Positions 18,901 through 27,018 of a DNA stretch of 43,760 nucleotides are shown here, in pieces. The stretch comes from an uncultured Bacilli bacterium (GTDB lineage: Bacteria; Bacillota_I; Bacilli_A; RF39; UBA660). Under the pieces are notes generated by a model. That model was not told the DNA's origin. It ran no database searches and was given only the letters and a program-made list of their open reading frames with translations. The stretch covers positions 1 to 43,760 of the forward strand of contig CAKPSO010000009.1 of NCBI GenBank assembly GCA_934183185.1, given 5' to 3'. Position 1 is the stretch's first letter. The number at the start of each line of letters is the position of its first letter. The position numbers were made by a program, and so were the translations under genes.

Positions 18901-19202
18901 TCTCCTATATCGATTACTTCTTCTGGTATAATTATTGATTTTAATGAGTGACAATTGCAAAATGTCATATAACCTATTCTAGTCACTCTTTCTGGTATAG
19001 TTATAGTACTTAAAGATTCACAATTAAAAAATGCATTATTACCGATGCTAGTTACACTTTTTGGAATATTTATTTTTTTTAGTTGTTTACAATTTGAAAA
19101 TGCATATTCACCAATACCAGTAACACCATTAGGTATTTTAACTTTGTTATGTACTATGTCCTTATCCTCAATTTTTACTAAAATATTATTAACTATTTGC
19201 AT
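15942..19202 (-). CDS. BspA-type leucine-rich-repeat protein with a large uncharacterised C-terminal region
   Basis: A 1086-aa protein. Residues about 19-386 are some 16 tandem 23-residue LRR_5 (BspA/TpLRR) units of the form SL-x-SI-x-IP-x-x-VT-x-IG-x-x-AF-x-x-C. Units 9-10 and 11-12 are a recent 46-residue duplication. Most BspA-like proteins are secreted, but this one has no signal peptide, anchor or membrane span, so it is probably cytoplasmic or exported by another route. The remaining about 700 residues match no family I can name with certainty. Near residues 655-725 there is a distinctive block containing LGILIGEIN, CHQKWGEIGD, LTESWDWQ and HDSIE, which looks like a folded enzymatic or binding domain. 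A charged coil lies at about 750-790. It sits between rnhC and cvpA, where Bacillus has zapA. AGGGGG precedes the ATG. Confidence 0.85.
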   Translation of the reverse strand: MQIVNNILVKIEDKDIVHNKVKIPNGVTGIGEYAFSNCKQLKKINIPKSVTSIGNNAFFNCESLSTITIPERVTRIGYMTFCNCHSLKSIIIPEEVIDIGESAFSNCFSLKSINIPKGVTNIGDNAFSDCESLSSISLPDSITNIGEGTFNGCSSLKLIAIPKGVTNIGDNAFSNCFSLKSIIMPEEVTNIGESAFYRCRLLESITIPNSVTNIGKKAFYDCKSLKTITLPEAVTSIGESLFNGCHSLESITIPNSVTNIGKKAFYDCESLKSITLPEKITIIGESLFNGCHSLESIFIPDSVTSIDKSAFRDCSSLKSITIPDGVTSISPSTFKSCKSLESITLPDSVTCICKDTFKDCESLKSITIPDGVTYIGKDAFYNCKSLKQLITPYGNIEINIDSNVAINYLYLYANSILKDKHSSFDEFVNSVYINDLINSDSIYTEDAIIKFKNLFYKLRKNFDISPLLFDALTLEETEKFDCKVWNEIKDLVDIDNSEIAETVSKMIAVFGLFESDNNSKNRLQSYMNFIKNKNVVFNRCDKNFNVDFYNFLMKYMNEILKDEQYQRKIEYIQKNFQNMRVYSKLHTGSDVLTLEQATNYIKNIGFNNVHEGNMEFAMEVKKAGVDIQTAFEYYQGMFESIDKRKLSSLIKRSNIYKIDGYKIKTELLRKDDSLGILIGEINYTDCHQKWGEIGDSSLAHAIGSEDGGIFVTKLVTDDKEILLTESWDWQTNNVYCHDSIEETPYLKNHEYLYSAVKKAIELDALKIISKSKKEVKRYITERKKKMERSSLSNEEKTKQLKELAELEKREVIRLVTVGDSNYESLGAIRIANNNILNNPALTLSHFQPINYNSTQVYFNSQEYEYLYSIASNTQHFIEGDVKEIYLGNLKPLVPIYRDERRIVEEHGYNIRDYTLHKIKVMKEKIYSEDIEIYTNNNFLQDSHIILGEDWYLVYEERDNNSIYISDLARTNPELEDEKGIQNKEIMTSLNNLLETYDAIEADLKEDTSYLLYLMNKKLGLIEQIGEDTRYSFRDRSNLAVVSDTDQADILKNIKQIRQDKNPNLIMHHVVFKKKDKTQNKRLIKIK
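18018..19080 (-). repeat. tandem 69-bp coding repeats (leucine-rich repeats)
   Basis: The 5' third of the LRR gene is an array of 69-bp units encoding 23 residues each. Most have diverged, but the blocks 18459-18596 and 18321-18458 (138 bp, two units each) are nearly identical, showing a recent unequal recombination or slippage event. The array is protein-coding, not CRISPR: there are no spacers, and the units vary at third codon positions. Confidence 0.85.
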
Positions 19203-19226
19203 GATATACCCCCTATATTTATTTTC

Positions 19227-19256
19227 ATTATATAATAGTTTTTTTTATTTTGCAAA
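19227..19256 (-). promoter_or_regulatory. probable promoter of the LRR gene
   Basis: TTTGCA (19256-19251), 18 nt, TATAAT (19232-19227) on the minus strand, 25 nt before the ATG at 19202. Confidence 0.5.
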
Positions 19257-19285
19257 ACAAACTAGTATGTTTCTTATTTTTTAGG

Positions 19286-19291
19286 TATAAT
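19286..19291 (+). promoter_or_regulatory. possible -10 element for rnhC
   Basis: A TATAAT lies 30 nt before the rnhC ATG on the plus strand. No convincing -35 hexamer is found at 16-18 nt, so the call rests on the -10 and its position in the divergent region only. Confidence 0.35.
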
Positions 19292-19321
19292 ATATTTAGT
19301 ATTTAGAAAAAGGGTGATTAT

Positions 19322-20233
19322 ATGAATTGTGTTATTCGTGTTAGTGATAAAACTAGAGAGAAAATGATTAAATACTATGAGGGTAAAAAAAGAGATAAAG
19401 TTATTCCTTATGTAGTATTTCAAGCACAGGATGAAGATACAGTTATAACTATGTATGAAAGCGGAAAAGTTATGTTTCAGGGAGTTAGTGCTGATGTTGA
19501 TAGTACTATGTGGTTAGAAATGGATGGTCAAAGTAAGCAAGATACACCTGAAGTTAAAGAGAAAGAAAAAAAATACTATTACTGTTCTTCTATCGGATCT
19601 GATGAAGTTGGTACTGGTGATTATTTTGGACCTATAGTAGTAACAGCAAGCTATGTTAAAAAAGAAGATATACCATATTTAGAGGAACTTGGTATTAAAG
19701 ATTCTAAGAAATTAACTGATGAAAAAATCCTAGATATTGCTCCTAAAGTAGCTAAAAGAATTAAATATAAAAGTATTATTTTAAGTAATAGCGAATATAA
19801 CTTAAAGCATGGAAACAATAATAATATGAATAAGATTAAAGCTATTATGCATAATAAAGCATTATATCAGATGGTTCATGCTACTACTGATAAATATGAT
19901 TATATAATAGTAGATGAATTTGCTAAAGAGAATAGATATTACGATTATATAAAAGATTCTACTGAGATACAAAGGGGTATTACTTTTATGACTAAAGCAG
20001 AAGATAAGAATTTAGCTGTTGCTTGTAGTAGTGTTATTAGTAGATATATATTTTTAAAAGAATTTGATAAATTATCTGATTCTCTACATATTCCTCTACC
20101 TAAAGGTGCAGGACCACAAGTTGATACTATCGGACAAGAAATAGTAGATAAATATGGTAGGGATAAATTAAATGAAGTAGCTAAATTAAATTTTGCTAAT
20201 ACTAGAAGAATATTAAAGACCGTTATATTTTAG
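19322..20233 (+). CDS. rnhC: ribonuclease HIII
   Basis: A 303-aa enzyme that cleaves RNA in RNA-DNA hybrids. The N-terminal about 80 residues form the TBP-like substrate-binding domain that distinguishes HIII from HII. The catalytic domain starts SIGSDEVGTGDYFGPIVV, giving the DE pair. Later acidic positions lie in IKDSKKLTD and in VDEFAKEN, and SSVISRYIFLKE is the conserved helix. The length is normal. AAGGGTGAT precedes the ATG. Its 3' end overlaps a hairpin shared with the convergent pgi. Confidence 0.95.
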   Translation: MNCVIRVSDKTREKMIKYYEGKKRDKVIPYVVFQAQDEDTVITMYESGKVMFQGVSADVDSTMWLEMDGQSKQDTPEVKEKEKKYYYCSSIGSDEVGTGDYFGPIVVTASYVKKEDIPYLEELGIKDSKKLTDEKILDIAPKVAKRIKYKSIILSNSEYNLKHGNNNNMNKIKAIMHNKALYQMVHATTDKYDYIIVDEFAKENRYYDYIKDSTEIQRGITFMTKAEDKNLAVACSSVISRYIFLKEFDKLSDSLHIPLPKGAGPQVDTIGQEIVDKYGRDKLNEVAKLNFANTRRILKTVIF

Positions 20234-20241
20234 CGGCCTTT
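20215..20241. terminator. shared hairpin between convergent rnhC and pgi
   Basis: AAAGACCG and CGGCCTTT-type arms (one A-C mismatch) flank a loop that includes the rnhC stop codon. The T tract is weak on both strands, so efficiency is uncertain. Confidence 0.35.
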
Positions 20242-20244
20242 AAT

Positions 20245-21435
20245 TTATAATATTTTTGATATTTTGTCTTTATAAAGCTCAACACCGGGTTGATTAAATG
20301 GATCTACATCTAATAAATAAGCTCCTATAGTAGCTGCTACTTCTAAAAAATAAATAAGACTTCCTAAATTATATTCATCTAGTTTATTTATTTCTAGTAT
20401 TATAGATGGAGTATTTCCTTCTAAATGAGCTAGTGCTACTGGATTGATTATTAAATTATTTAGTTCATTTAATTTATGATTATTATATTTTATATTAGAA
20501 TCTTCTGAATTAGTTATTTTTATTACTGTTTCAAAGATATTTTTACTTCCATCCTGTAGATACTGCCCTATTGAATGTAAATTAGTAGTATTGGGATTAG
20601 AAATTGGAAGAATACCCATACCATTTTTAGCTTCTGTTTCAGCAAATAACTGTTGATACCAAGAACTAAAAGTAGTTAATTTTTCTTCATAGTAAGTTAT
20701 AGCTTCTACTATTTTTGAATCTAGCTCTAGATGATGTCTAATTAAAGCAAAATGAAAAGCTTCATCAAAACAGTTACGATTATCTTTTGCTCCTCTTAAT
20801 AATTCATCAATATTAATACCTGATACTAACATTGGTAGTAATCCAACTACACTTAATACTGAAAAACGACCACCTATATTATCTGGTACTGTTAATAGCT
20901 TCAAATTATCTTTTTTAGCTAATTCTAATAATTTTCCAGTTTTATTATTTGATGTTACTATAATTTTATTTCTATAGTTTGGATCATTATCTTTTAAATA
21001 TTTATATATAATATTAAAACTAATGTTAGTTTCTAATGTATTACCAGATTTAGAGATAACGTTAACATATATATTTTTACCTTTAATATATTCTAATAAA
21101 GCTTCTATATATTCAGCTGATAAATTATATCCTAAAAATATAATTTCTGGAGTATTTTTAGTAAAATAAGGTTTTAAGGCATCTATTATAGCTTTACTTC
21201 CTAAATATGATCCCCCTATTCCTATTACTAGTAAGATATCAGCATTAGTACTGATTATACTTGCATAATTTTTAAGTAGTATTAACTCTTCATTAGAAAT
21301 AGTTGTTTCTATATCTAACCAATCTAACATACTTTTCTTTTTATTTAGCTTCTCATTAATACTATCCCTTTTTATTTTTTCTTCTTCTGAAATAGTATCA
21401 TACTTTAAACAATAATCATTAATTACTTTTACCAT
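20245..21435 (-). CDS. pgi: glucose-6-phosphate isomerase (short form)
   Basis: A 396-aa phosphosugar isomerase interconverting glucose-6-P and fructose-6-P. Visible family blocks: VIGIGGSYLGSKA, VISKSGNTLET, the signature NIGGRFSVLSVVGLLP, AETEAKNGMGILP with the catalytic region, and the C-terminal NQPGVELYK. It is about 50 residues shorter than the usual Gram-positive enzyme, mostly by compaction of loops and a trimmed C terminus; active-site segments remain. The start overlaps the 3' end of the GGDEF gene by 17 nt, with AGAGGT just before the ATG, so it is translationally coupled to it. Confidence 0.95.
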   Translation of the reverse strand: MVKVINDYCLKYDTISEEEKIKRDSINEKLNKKKSMLDWLDIETTISNEELILLKNYASIISTNADILLVIGIGGSYLGSKAIIDALKPYFTKNTPEIIFLGYNLSAEYIEALLEYIKGKNIYVNVISKSGNTLETNISFNIIYKYLKDNDPNYRNKIIVTSNNKTGKLLELAKKDNLKLLTVPDNIGGRFSVLSVVGLLPMLVSGINIDELLRGAKDNRNCFDEAFHFALIRHHLELDSKIVEAITYYEEKLTTFSSWYQQLFAETEAKNGMGILPISNPNTTNLHSIGQYLQDGSKNIFETVIKITNSEDSNIKYNNHKLNELNNLIINPVALAHLEGNTPSIILEINKLDEYNLGSLIYFLEVAATIGAYLLDVDPFNQPGVELYKDKISKIL

Positions 21436-22207
21436 AATTTATACCTCTTACTAAGATTTTATCATTTTTCTTATGTAAAAGGAACATATCATTTTTAAAT
21501 TTATCCCAATATCCTACATTATCTCTACCATTATTTTTAACATAGTATAGGATATTGTCTGCTTCTTCAACTATACTACTAACGGCTTTATTCTTAATAA
21601 TAGGAGTAACTCCAATAGATACTGTTAGATCATAGTCAAAATTATGGAAATAGTTTTTAATTATGGAACTTATTCTATTTAAACGTATTAGTGCTTCCTC
21701 TTGATTACACTTTAATACTAATAGGAATTCTTCTCCACCATATCTCCCTATAAAATCATCATCATTAATATTATTTTTTAATAATGTCGCAAACTCAGAA
21801 AGAATTTGATCACCATATACATGTCCATAAGTATCATTTATATTTTTAAAATAATCTATATCTAACATAACTAAAGTACTACCAATAATCTTATTTATAT
21901 TCTGATATAAATAATTATTTACTACTAATCTAGTTGGTAAATTAGTTATTGAATCAAGTTTCTGTTTTTGAATGGATTCATATAATTTAGTTATTTCTTT
22001 GTAGTGATATAGTTTATATTTTTCATCTTTTATAGTTATTTCACTAACTAGTAGATGATATACTTCTCCACTTTTACTCTTATATGTATTTGATTCTATT
22101 TTACTAAATTCATTTCTACAATAATTCTTATTACAATATACAACATTACCACTATTATCTTCTAAAAAGATTGCGTCAGTTATTGACTCTAATATTAGTT
22201 GATGCAT
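21419..22207 (-). CDS. PAS-GGDEF diguanylate cyclase
   Basis: A 262-aa soluble protein. Residues 1-70 form a PAS-like sensor (ITDAIFLEDNSGNVVYCN). A short helix linker follows, then a GGDEF domain from about residue 82 with NLPTRL, the metal site LDIDYFKNIND, and the active loop GRYGGEEF (residues 154-161). The catalytic signature is therefore intact, predicting cyclic di-GMP synthesis. The inhibitory I-site RxxD upstream is replaced (N148 instead of R), so product inhibition through that site is unlikely. There is no EAL or HD-GYP gene in the window. GGGAGG precedes the ATG. Confidence 0.9.
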   Translation of the reverse strand: MHQLILESITDAIFLEDNSGNVVYCNKNYCRNEFSKIESNTYKSKSGEVYHLLVSEITIKDEKYKLYHYKEITKLYESIQKQKLDSITNLPTRLVVNNYLYQNINKIIGSTLVMLDIDYFKNINDTYGHVYGDQILSEFATLLKNNINDDDFIGRYGGEEFLLVLKCNQEEALIRLNRISSIIKNYFHNFDYDLTVSIGVTPIIKNKAVSSIVEEADNILYYVKNNGRDNVGYWDKFKNDMFLLHKKNDKILVRGINYGKSN

Positions 22208-22240
22208 TTTGTCCTCCCGTTTTTTTATGTAGTACAGAAC

Positions 22241-22271
22241 ATTATACTACATATTTTATTATTTGTATCAA
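22241..22271 (-). promoter_or_regulatory. promoter of the GGDEF-pgi pair with overlapping palindrome
   Basis: TTGATA (22271-22266), 19 nt, TATAAT (22246-22241) on the minus strand, 33 nt before the GGDEF ATG. The arms GTAGTA (22229-22234) and TACTAC (22245-22250) form an inverted repeat that covers the -10, which could be a repressor site. The spacer is longer than ideal. Confidence 0.5.
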
Positions 22272-22275
22272 TAAA

Positions 22276-23430
22276 TTATATTTCTTTTAGTTTTAACTGT
22301 TGATTTATTAAGTTATCGTTATTTTTTTCTATTAAATAACTATATCTAAATAGTGAATAACCAGCTGCTTTTTCCATATTATTAATAATTTTTATTTGTT
22401 TAGTAATAACGTCTTTATCATTTATCCATTCTTCTTTTCCTGATTTAGCATATTCATCTACTATACCAACTTTATATAAAGCTAGGGCTGGCATAAAATC
22501 AATATCGATGGTTATTAAATCCTTCCATTTATTAATTACCGGAATAAATGGCTGAGTTTCGTTAGAAAATCCATAGTATAATTGAGGCATTATATAATCA
22601 ATATAGCCTTCATTAGTTATCCAGGTTTTAACATCTGCATAATTATTTTTATAGTTATTTTCAATATTTCCTTCGGGGCTTATACCAAATACTACATTTG
22701 GTTTTATCTTTTTAATAGTTGTGTATATACTCTTTACTAGTTTATTAGTATTAGATAATCTATAGTCAGATAGAGATATTGTGTTTTTAAATTGTTCATA
22801 ATTTTCTAAATCAATAGTATCATCTGGGTAAAAGTAATCATCCATATGAATCCCATCTATATCATAGTTTTCTACTAATTCTGCTACACCAGAAATAATT
22901 AATTCTTGAACTTCACTACTAGCTGGATTATAGTAGATTCCTTTATCCTGTATTACCTTTACATTATTAGTATTTAACCATTTATAGGCTGGATTAGTGA
23001 TACTTATTTTACTTGTATCGGTATAATTACTAATTCGGTAAGGATTTATCCAAGCATGAATTTGAATATTATTTTTATGAGCTTTTTTTATAAAATAATC
23101 AAGTACATCAAAAGGAAGTTTATCTCCTTCTTCTGATACTATAGAAGAACTAGATGGAAATATTTTAGATTCATATATTGCATCAGAAAATGGCTTTACA
23201 TGAAGTATAATGAAATTAATATTATAATCTTTAACAGTATTTATCATTTTATCTATTTCTTTTTTCATGTCTAGTTCATTTTTATCTTTTAAATACTTTT
23301 TATATTCAATGTATGATATAAAAACACCTTTATTTTTGGTTCCTTCTGGTATTTTTATACTATTTTTATTCATAAGAAAAGCAGTAACTACTAATAGTAC
23401 TGCTATTAAACTACCAAGTTTTAGTTTCAT
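22276..23430 (-). CDS. membrane-anchored or secreted GHL10 (DUF187)-type glycoside hydrolase-like protein
   Basis: A 384-aa protein. Residues 1-24 are a signal/anchor (MKLKLGSLIAVLLVVTAF) with no lipobox Cys. The rest is a (beta/alpha)8 barrel of the YngK/DUF187 type: INFIILHVKPFSDAIYESK, HAWINPYRISN, DGIHMDDYFYPD and VVFGISPEGN. The acidic pair in HMDDYF and the later GISPEG are the likely active-site strands. Relatives are thought to act on cell wall or exopolysaccharide; the substrate is unknown. The ATG at 23430 is chosen because AGGTGAT precedes it and the signal sequence begins there, not at the longer frame. It starts 41 nt after the M16 pair. Confidence 0.85.
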   Translation of the reverse strand: MKLKLGSLIAVLLVVTAFLMNKNSIKIPEGTKNKGVFISYIEYKKYLKDKNELDMKKEIDKMINTVKDYNINFIILHVKPFSDAIYESKIFPSSSSIVSEEGDKLPFDVLDYFIKKAHKNNIQIHAWINPYRISNYTDTSKISITNPAYKWLNTNNVKVIQDKGIYYNPASSEVQELIISGVAELVENYDIDGIHMDDYFYPDDTIDLENYEQFKNTISLSDYRLSNTNKLVKSIYTTIKKIKPNVVFGISPEGNIENNYKNNYADVKTWITNEGYIDYIMPQLYYGFSNETQPFIPVINKWKDLITIDIDFMPALALYKVGIVDEYAKSGKEEWINDKDVITKQIKIINNMEKAAGYSLFRYSYLIEKNNDNLINQQLKLKEI

Positions 23431-23471
23431 ATAATCACCTGTTTTATTAATTATATGTACAAGCAATTAAT

Positions 23472-24746
23472 TTATGATTTTTTAGGATTAACTAATACAT
23501 AAGAAGCATTATCAAAATTAATTGATTGAATAGTTTCTTTTAAGGCTTTTAAATTTAAGCTTTTAAATATTTCTACTTTATTGTCTATAATCTTTCCATA
23601 ATTAATTAAATCATAAAGAATATTATCTAGGGTTATTAACATGTTATCAATCATAATTACTTCTGATGAAATCCATACTTTCTTTAAGCGTTCTATTTCT
23701 TCTACTTTAATAGCAAAAGTTTTTAATTCTTGTTTTATTTCGGATACTAATTCATCTGGTTTATCACTATCAGCGGCAAATACTATCATGATATAATCAC
23801 CGTATATTTCTCTTTCGGTATAAAAAGAAGTCATTAACTGTTTCTGTTTCATTCGTTCTCTAAATTCAGATGATAGTCCAAATTTAATATTATTAAATAA
23901 ACCTAAGTATAGGCTAAATAAGTATTTATCTTTTACTTTTTCTAGTGGGATTTTAATAGCATATCCTACTTTAGGATTAACGACATTAAACTCTAGTGTT
24001 TTTTCTTTTTTATATACTTTAGTTGGCTCTTTTACCTTTTCTTCTTCAATTGGGATATTAGTTTTAGCGTTATTAAGAGCTTCATTGTTTTCAATTACTT
24101 TTAAAGCTATTTCTTTATTAAAATTACCACTAATAATTAAAATCATATTACTTGGTTGATAATAGGTATTATAAGTCTCATATAGTAGTTCTTTAGTAAT
24201 ACCTGATATTGATTCTACTGTACCAGCAATATCTATTCTAGTTGGATCTTTTTCAAATACTGCTTTACGCAATTCTTCGTCTAAGAACCAATCCACTTCG
24301 TCATCATACTGTTTTATTTCTTCTGCTATAATACCTTTTTCTTTTTCTACATTTTCATCAGTAAAGTAAGGACTGTTAACAAAAGTTAAAAGATAATCTA
24401 AATTTTCTTCAAAGCCTGTATTTCCTTCAAAATAATAACGAGTAGTTTTATAACTAGTAGTAGCATTAGAAGAAGTGCCTGTTTTAGCGGCAAAGGTAAA
24501 TGGGTCTACTCCATTTTCCTGTTCAAACATTTTATGCTCTAGAAAATGAGCTATTCCGTCGGGAACAGTAATCATTTTTTTAGAACCAACTGGCTTAAAA
24601 GTTGTGTTTCTTGATCCAAATTTAGTTATATAGTGCATTGAGTAATTGGATTTATTTTTGTATGGAATAAAGTATACTTCTAAACCATTATTTAATTTTT
24701 TAAAATATATACTTTGATCTAAATCCTGTAGTTTAATTTCCTTCAT
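23472..24746 (-). CDS. M16 zinc peptidase, YmfH-like (active-site subunit)
   Basis: A 424-aa M16 family protein with the inverted zinc motif HxxEH in GIAHFLEHKMFEQ (about residues 66-78) and the distal Glu in the helix EKEKGIIAEEIKQYDDE. It pairs with the neighbouring M16 protein that lacks the motif, as in B. subtilis YmfF/YmfH. That pair is reported to be needed for maturation of the 5-aminopentanol modification on elongation factor P; efp is not in this window. The start overlaps the end of its partner by 14 nt, indicating coupled synthesis of the two halves of one heterodimer. Confidence 0.9.
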   Translation of the reverse strand: MKEIKLQDLDQSIYFKKLNNGLEVYFIPYKNKSNYSMHYITKFGSRNTTFKPVGSKKMITVPDGIAHFLEHKMFEQENGVDPFTFAAKTGTSSNATTSYKTTRYYFEGNTGFEENLDYLLTFVNSPYFTDENVEKEKGIIAEEIKQYDDEVDWFLDEELRKAVFEKDPTRIDIAGTVESISGITKELLYETYNTYYQPSNMILIISGNFNKEIALKVIENNEALNNAKTNIPIEEEKVKEPTKVYKKEKTLEFNVVNPKVGYAIKIPLEKVKDKYLFSLYLGLFNNIKFGLSSEFRERMKQKQLMTSFYTEREIYGDYIMIVFAADSDKPDELVSEIKQELKTFAIKVEEIERLKKVWISSEVIMIDNMLITLDNILYDLINYGKIIDNKVEIFKSLNLKALKETIQSINFDNASYVLVNPKKS

Positions 24747-26007
24747 CTGTTAACACCCCCTCTAATAGGAATATGGTATCTATTTTTACTTTTTTAGCTA
24801 CTTCTATTATTTCATCTTTGGTTACTTCTAAGACTTTTTTCTTTCTTTCTTCAATATCTCCTAAGTTTAATAGGTCTTTAGCTAAATAGGTCTCTATTAT
24901 TGCATTTTCATTATCTTCTACTTCTTTTAATAAGCCTAAATAGTTTTGCTTCGCAAATTCAATTTCTTCATCTGTAAAGTTACCAATTTCCATTTCTTTC
25001 ATTAGTTTTTTGATTAATTTAATGGTCTTATCAAAATTATCTTTAGAGATACCTGCTTTGATTATCATTAAGCCATCAAGTTTATTTAGATTAGAATAAA
25101 CGTAATATGCTAGGGAGTTTTCTTCGCGTATAACTTGAAAGAATTTTGATTCACTAGTACCACCTAATATCATATTATAAATAGTTAAAACGTAGTTTAA
25201 TTCAAATTCAGATAGTTTTCCTACTTTGCAGCCGATCGTTAATTTTGATTGACTACTATTTACTTCTTCTTTAACTGTTTTACTACGTCTTGGTAAGGTA
25301 TCATGAGTAATTAATTGGGATACTTTAGGCCTTTTAAAAGTATCAAATGGCATATACTTTTTAATTAAATCTATAATATTATTTTCATCAAATTCTCCTA
25401 TAACGTAAATATCTACTAGACTACTATTAATAAGCTTATGATAATATTCTTTTAATAAGTTAATATCTATTTTCTTTAAATCTTCTATATAGCCTGTCTC
25501 GCGATAAGCATATGGCATATCTTTATCCATTTCTTCTAACATACGCATAGCACTATATAAAGCAGGATTTTCTTTTAATCCTTCCATAGCTTTTTCTAGA
25601 TTATTATATAGGAAATCATATGCTTCCATGTATTTTTCTTGATCATTAAAATTAGGATGAAAAATCACATCAGATAGAAAAGCTATACTTTTTTCTAACA
25701 TCTTCTCCTCAGTATATTTTTCGTTAAGGGTAGATAGGAAGAAATTAACCATGTTGTAGTTACCGGAACGATATGATTTAGTATATACGTTAGCAGCATA
25801 TAAATCTTGAGCATGTAAAACCATTTCTCTTTTACTGCGATAAGTATCTGTTGAGTAAGTTAAAAAGGAAGATAAAAAGTTTCTAACGGTAATATCATCT
25901 TTTACTATTTTGTCACGTAAACATACTCTAACTGTTATCGTTTTAAAACGTTCAGTTTGAATAAGATGCAAGTTGTATGATCCTAGATCAATTTTTTTAT
26001 AATTCAT
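24733..26007 (-). CDS. M16 peptidase-like protein, YmfF-like (inactive partner)
   Basis: A 424-aa M16 fold protein of the same length as its partner. At the place of HxxEH it has FLSSFLTYSTDTYRSK, so no zinc site. The C-terminal half keeps the family's substrate-clamp segments (EENSLAYYVYSNLNKLDGLM). Such catalytically empty halves pair with the HxxEH-bearing half. AGAGGTGA precedes the ATG, 42 nt after add, so it may be co-transcribed with deoD-add. Confidence 0.88.
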   Translation of the reverse strand: MNYKKIDLGSYNLHLIQTERFKTITVRVCLRDKIVKDDITVRNFLSSFLTYSTDTYRSKREMVLHAQDLYAANVYTKSYRSGNYNMVNFFLSTLNEKYTEEKMLEKSIAFLSDVIFHPNFNDQEKYMEAYDFLYNNLEKAMEGLKENPALYSAMRMLEEMDKDMPYAYRETGYIEDLKKIDINLLKEYYHKLINSSLVDIYVIGEFDENNIIDLIKKYMPFDTFKRPKVSQLITHDTLPRRSKTVKEEVNSSQSKLTIGCKVGKLSEFELNYVLTIYNMILGGTSESKFFQVIREENSLAYYVYSNLNKLDGLMIIKAGISKDNFDKTIKLIKKLMKEMEIGNFTDEEIEFAKQNYLGLLKEVEDNENAIIETYLAKDLLNLGDIEERKKKVLEVTKDEIIEVAKKVKIDTIFLLEGVLTDEGN

Positions 26008-26049
26008 ATATTCACCTCTTTTTTAATATAACCATTGTTTATTATTTTA

Positions 26050-27018
26050 TCACTTATAGTTTTCATTTAGTTTCTTTTTAAGTTCCTCTTTTAACGAGAT
26101 AGAAGCAAATGAATAATTAATTGCATTTAAATTCCATTTGTAAAAATCATCTTTAGTGAAGCTAAAAGTACTAACTAGTTTGTAATACTCTTCTGTTAAA
26201 GTAATATTAGATACTGTTCTATTATCAGTATTAATTGAAATTAGAATATTATTTTCTGCTAACATTTTAATAGGATGCTTATCATAACTAGTAATAGCGT
26301 TAGTTTGAACATTACTAGTAGGACATAATTCAAGTAAAATATTATTATTTTTAATTGTGTCTAATAGATCTTTATGTTTACTACAGCATATACCATGGCC
26401 AATTCTAGATGGTAGTAATTTGATGGCATCTAGAAGACTATTATAGTTATTAACTTCCCCAGCATGGATAGTAAATGGAATATTTTCTTTTCTAGCTATT
26501 TGAAATAAATCATTAAATAAACTAGTTGGATAATTAGCTTCATCACCAGCTAAATCAATAGCGCATACTCCATCATGTAAATACTTTTTAGCTAGTTCAA
26601 TTACTTTTAGATTATCATTATAGCTGTCATTTCTCATCATGCATAAAATTAAATTAATAGGGATATTGCCCTTTTTAAAGGTATCTCTAATAGTTATAAT
26701 AATATCATCTAAAGTTAAGTTATCAGTCATTAGTTTTAATGGAGAAAAACGAACCTCGGCATAGATGACATTATCTTTTTTTAAATCAGCAATTAATTTA
26801 GCACAAGCATTTTCTAGATTAGTTTTATTTTGAAGATATGATACTGGTAGTGAAAATCTATTTAAATAATCTTTTAAATCTAGGCAATGAGCAGGAGCTA
26901 TTATTTCATTAGTAACATCAGAATTTGTATATTCATTTAATAGTCTAGGATTAACTGAACCATCTAAGTGTAGATGAAGCTCTACTTTAGGTATTTTTTT
27001 TATTTCTTCTAATGTCAT
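26050..27018 (-). CDS. add: adenosine deaminase
   Basis: A 322-aa amidohydrolase converting adenosine to inosine. Metal and catalytic residues are visible: VELHLHLDGS (HxH) near residue 14, FTIHAGE with the catalytic His and Glu neighbourhood, SRIGHGI, and INTDNRTVSN supplying the metal Asp. The length is standard for bacterial ADA. Its ATG overlaps the deoD stop by 4 nt. Together with DeoD it forms a two-step purine nucleoside salvage route: adenosine to inosine, then phosphorolysis to hypoxanthine. Confidence 0.94.
   Translation of the reverse strand: MTLEEIKKIPKVELHLHLDGSVNPRLLNEYTNSDVTNEIIAPAHCLDLKDYLNRFSLPVSYLQNKTNLENACAKLIADLKKDNVIYAEVRFSPLKLMTDNLTLDDIIITIRDTFKKGNIPINLILCMMRNDSYNDNLKVIELAKKYLHDGVCAIDLAGDEANYPTSLFNDLFQIARKENIPFTIHAGEVNNYNSLLDAIKLLPSRIGHGICCSKHKDLLDTIKNNNILLELCPTSNVQTNAITSYDKHPIKMLAENNILISINTDNRTVSNITLTEEYYKLVSTFSFTKDDFYKWNLNAINYSFASISLKEELKKKLNENYK

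Noticed and set aside
18634..18951. 105-codon plus-strand frame opposite the LRR gene
   Set aside because: It is an antisense shadow of the repeats; its own periodicity mirrors them and no ribosome site precedes it. Other antisense frames (for example 1128-1430, 6099-6326, 40044-40355) were dropped for the same reason.
18018..19080. CRISPR-like regular repeats
   Set aside because: The 69-bp periodicity is coding (23-residue leucine-rich repeats), with no unique spacers and no cas genes in the window.
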